Part shown: positions 4,533 through 5,016 of the stretch, piece after piece | How positions within the stretch are numbered: the stretch's first letter is position 1 | How the letters are laid out: each line of letters starts with the position of its first letter | Assembly (NCBI GenBank): GCA_036380695.1 | Contig: DASVEG010000032.1 | Coordinates: 1-5,016 of the forward strand | DNA length: 5,016 nt | Source: DASVEG01 sp036380695 | GTDB taxonomy: Bacteria > Actinomycetota > Acidimicrobiia > Acidimicrobiales > CADCTF01 | Direction of reading: 5' to 3' | The notes under the pieces: model-generated | What the model saw: only the letters and a program-made list of their open reading frames with translations | The model's database searches: none | Told to the model about the DNA's origin: nothing | Translations under genes and position numbers: made by a program

Positions 4533-5016
4533 GTGAACGACCGGCCCGTCGTCGGGATCGTCGTCGTCGACTTCAACGGCGGGGAGCGCACGCTCGGTTG
4601 CATCGAGCACCTGCACGCCCTCACCTACCCCGCGGATCGCACGCGGATGGTGCTGGTCGACAACGGTTCCGCGCGCCCGGTCGTCGCCGACGTGCGCACC
4701 CGATGGCCGGCCGTCGACGTCGTCGAAACGGGCGAGAACCGCGGCTTCGCGGGCGGTTGCAACGCGGGGTTCCGGCACCTGCTCGGAGCCGGCGGCGTCG
4801 ACCACATCGCCCTCGTCAACAACGACGCGCTGCCCGACGCCGGGTGGCTCGAGCCGCTCGTCGACGCCCTCGCCGCGGACCCAACCCTCGGCGCGGTGAC
4901 GCCGAAGGTGCTCCTCGACCGCCGGTACGCGTTCGTGGACCTGACGTCGCCGACGTCGGCGGCGGGCGCGGGCGACCCTCGGCAGCTCGGCGTGCAGGTC
5001 GTCGCCGTCCGCGCCG
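4533..5016 (+). CDS. Family 2 glycosyltransferase (rhamnosyltransferase-like), 3' truncated
   Basis: The frame stays open to the right edge; 161 complete codons are visible and the C-terminal part is missing. The N-terminal GT-A fold is clear. The first strand is VGIVVVDFNGG (residues 7-17), where an Asp-Phe-Asn replaces the more usual Tyr-Asn. VLVDNGS is at 40-46 (nucleotide-sugar binding), ENRGFAGGCNAG at 68-79, and LVNNDA at 94-99, the place of the metal-binding DXD-type motif. These features fit GT2 enzymes of the WbbL/rhamnosyltransferase kind, which add sugars to cell-wall or surface polysaccharides at the inner face of the membrane. The sugar donor and acceptor cannot be told. GTG at 4533 is the natural start directly before the first strand; no Shine-Dalgarno precedes it. 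The gene is divergent from the acyl-CoA dehydrogenase, and more envelope genes may follow beyond the window. Confidence 0.88.
   Translation, partial: MNDRPVVGIVVVDFNGGERTLGCIEHLHALTYPADRTRMVLVDNGSARPVVADVRTRWPAVDVVETGENRGFAGGCNAGFRHLLGAGGVDHIALVNNDALPDAGWLEPLVDALAADPTLGAVTPKVLLDRRYAFVDLTSPTSAAGAGDPRQLGVQVVAVRA

Noticed and set aside
4490..4624. 45-residue N-terminal extension of the acyl-CoA dehydrogenase
   Set aside because: It overlaps the divergent glycosyltransferase start and reads as random Ser/Thr/Arg. The family N-terminus is complete from the ATG at 4489.
4625..4822. 65-codon - strand frame opposite the glycosyltransferase
   Set aside because: The + strand frame carries several GT2 motifs in order, while the antisense translation has none.
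1..5016. Search for tRNA, rRNA, CRISPR repeats, IS ends, riboswitch or trp leader peptide
   Set aside because: No cloverleaf, repeat-spacer pattern, transposase or Trp-rich leader was found by eye. Apart from the palindrome, the intergenic gaps (9 to 67 bases) are too small for most of these.

Overview
The window is a very GC-rich stretch of bacterial chromosome. Frequent GTG starts, strong G/C preference at third codon positions and the gene types present all suggest an actinobacterium. An Acidimicrobiia-like lineage (Ilumatobacter relatives) is my best guess, inferred from general resemblance and not from any search. There are no RNA genes, CRISPR arrays, insertion sequences or phage genes. 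Coding density is close to complete and no gene-free stretch exceeds 70 bases.

Layout, left to right. (1) On the + strand is the C-terminal part of a UvrC-like nuclease, probably the actinobacterial fusion of a DEDD exonuclease with a UvrC/Cho-type endonuclease. It is cut by the left edge. (2) Nine bases later, on the + strand, is a 92-residue stand-alone Lrp/AsnC ligand-binding (RAM) domain. (3) Converging on it from the - strand is a two-gene unit: a 72-residue lipoprotein, then a 67-residue acidic low-complexity protein whose start overlaps the lipoprotein stop (ATGA). (4) Divergent from that unit, on the + strand, is a 189-residue membrane-anchored helical protein of unknown function. (5) A long, nearly perfect palindrome separates it from a convergent - strand operon, in which an acyl-CoA dehydrogenase gene is followed by trpD (anthranilate phosphoribosyltransferase). 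(6) Divergent from the operon, and running off the right edge, is a family 2 glycosyltransferase.

The functions do not form one pathway. trpD supplies the second committed step of tryptophan synthesis and lies far from any other trp gene in view. The UvrC-like gene next to trpD recalls the Mycobacterium tuberculosis order (Rv2191 beside Rv2192c/trpD), so this looks like an old actinobacterial neighbourhood with lineage-specific genes inserted.

The most interesting pattern is in initiation signals. The five genes that appear to head transcription units all lack a Shine-Dalgarno sequence. Four have a TANNNT -10-like hexamer 6 to 9 bases before the start codon, and the fifth has a close variant. 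The two genes internal to operons have clear Shine-Dalgarno sequences instead. That fits leaderless mRNAs for first genes and SD-led initiation for downstream genes. I see no convincing new multi-gene system here. The small lipoprotein pair and the palindrome are the least explained items.
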